Shown: one piece after another, positions 4,489-5,148 of the stretch
Layout of the letters: the number at the start of each line of letters is the position of its first letter
How positions within the stretch are numbered: the stretch's first letter is position 1
From: Pseudomonadota bacterium
GTDB lineage: Bacteria > Myxococcota > Myxococcia > Myxococcales > Anaeromyxobacteraceae
Direction: 5' to 3'
Assembly: GCA_023411405.1 (NCBI GenBank)
Contig: JAEYOU010000418.1
Span: 1-5,148, forward strand
DNA: 5,148 nucleotides
Program-made: the position numbers and the translations under genes
Notes under the pieces: generated by a model
The model's input: the letters and a program-made list of their open reading frames with translations, nothing else
Databases searched by the model: none
What the model was told of the DNA's origin: nothing

Positions 4489-5148
4489 GTGCGCTTCCCC
4501 GAGTACGACCGGCTCGACGCCCTGGGCCTCGCCGAGCTCCTCGCGCGCGGCGCAGTCAGCGCCGCCGAGGTCCTCGAGGCCGCGCTGGAGCGCGCCGACG
4601 TCCGCAACCCTCCGATCAACGCCCTCGTCTCGCGGTTCGACGCCGAGGCGAGGGCCCGCGCCCGCGGCCCGCTCCCCCGCGGCCCCCTCGCGGGCGTGCC
4701 GTTCCTGCTCAAGGACCTCGCGACCGCGTGGGCCGGGCATCCCCTCACCGACGGCGCGCGCGTGCTGCGCGACTTCGTGGCCGCCGACGACAGCGGCGTG
4801 GTCCAGCGGCTCAAGGCGGCCGGCCTCGTCCTGTTCGGCCAGACGAGCACGCCGGAGTTCGGGATCCGCCCGGTGACGGAGCCACGGCTCCGCGGCCCGT
4901 CCCGGAACCCATGGAGCCTCGCGCACACGCCCGGCGGCTCCTCCGGGGGCTCGGGCGCTGCGGTCGCCGCGCGGATCGTGCCCGCAGCCCACGGCAACGA
5001 CGGCGGCGGCTCCCTCCGCATCCCGGCGTCCTGCTGCGGCATCTTCGCCCTGAAGGCGAGCCGGGGGCGCGTGAGCTGGGGGCCGCTCCAGGGCGCGGTG
5101 CTCTCGGGCCTCGCGACCCAGGGGGTCCTCACCCGCTCCGTCCGCGAC
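4489..5148 (+). CDS. amidase-signature hydrolase, NylA/6-aminohexanoate-cyclic-dimer-hydrolase-like (3' end missing)
   Basis: The frame runs off the right edge with 220 residues visible; the family usually has about 450-500. Amidase-signature enzymes hydrolyse amide bonds with a Ser-cisSer-Lys triad. All three residues are visible: K75 in VPFLLKD (70-76), S151 in TPGGSSGGSGAA (147-158) and the nucleophile S175 in NDGGGSLRIPAS (170-181). The 24-residue gap between the serines is the family norm. The NDGGGS-R-PAS-CG form, rather than the GTDIGGS of GatA, points to the subgroup of the nylon-oligomer cyclic dimer hydrolase. The natural substrate is unknown. The start is nearly fixed, since an in-frame TAA ends at 4479 and GTG 4489 is the first start codon after it. 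GatA is unlikely, with no gatC/gatB nearby. The usual G-LKP-T/S segment reads ALKAS at 187-191, a mild oddity. No signal peptide is seen, so it is probably cytosolic. Confidence 0.9.
   Translation, partial: MRFPEYDRLDALGLAELLARGAVSAAEVLEAALERADVRNPPINALVSRFDAEARARARGPLPRGPLAGVPFLLKDLATAWAGHPLTDGARVLRDFVAADDSGVVQRLKAAGLVLFGQTSTPEFGIRPVTEPRLRGPSRNPWSLAHTPGGSSGGSGAAVAARIVPAAHGNDGGGSLRIPASCCGIFALKASRGRVSWGPLQGAVLSGLATQGVLTRSVRD

Overview
The window is very GC-rich (most third codon positions are G or C), and its gene set resembles a high-GC Myxococcota (deltaproteobacterial) chromosome. An Anaeromyxobacter-like genome is my best guess, from composition and from the PheS-related ligase family present. 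No mobile element, CRISPR array, rRNA or tRNA was seen, so this looks like ordinary chromosomal DNA.

Layout. (1) The 3' part of an alanine racemase gene (alr, + strand) enters from the left edge. It ends 9 bp from the stop codon of a convergent gene. (2) That gene is a 350-residue branched-chain amino acid aminotransferase (ilvE, - strand). (3) A MarR-type winged-helix regulator is divergent from ilvE. The region between them carries two 15-bp inverted repeats of identical design, GTCAA-N5-TTGAC, centred 41 bp apart. They lie over a plausible ilvE promoter, and the second also covers the likely marR start codon. (4) A 128-residue acidic protein of unknown function follows, with a TATATT box just ahead of its ATG. 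(5) A 251-bp intergenic stretch holds a good promoter candidate (TTGCCC-N17-TATGCT), two hairpins and possible base-pairing to the ribosome binding site. (6) Next is a stand-alone protein made of a phenylalanyl-tRNA synthetase alpha-type catalytic core fused to an FDX-ACB domain. It fits the PheS-related 'mystery ligase' family SrmL; the two pocket residues that hold phenylalanine in true PheRS appear replaced. (7) The 5' part of an amidase-signature hydrolase, close to the 6-aminohexanoate-cyclic-dimer hydrolase subgroup, runs off the right edge.

How the parts may work together. ilvE and the MarR gene form a likely regulator/target pair sharing one operator region. The unknown 128-residue gene, srmL and the amidase are co-directional, but each has its own promoter-like signal, so they need not form an operon. 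The least explained item is SrmL: an adenylate-forming, PheRS-derived enzyme whose amino acid and acceptor cannot be deduced from the sequence. A possible structured leader lies in front of it.
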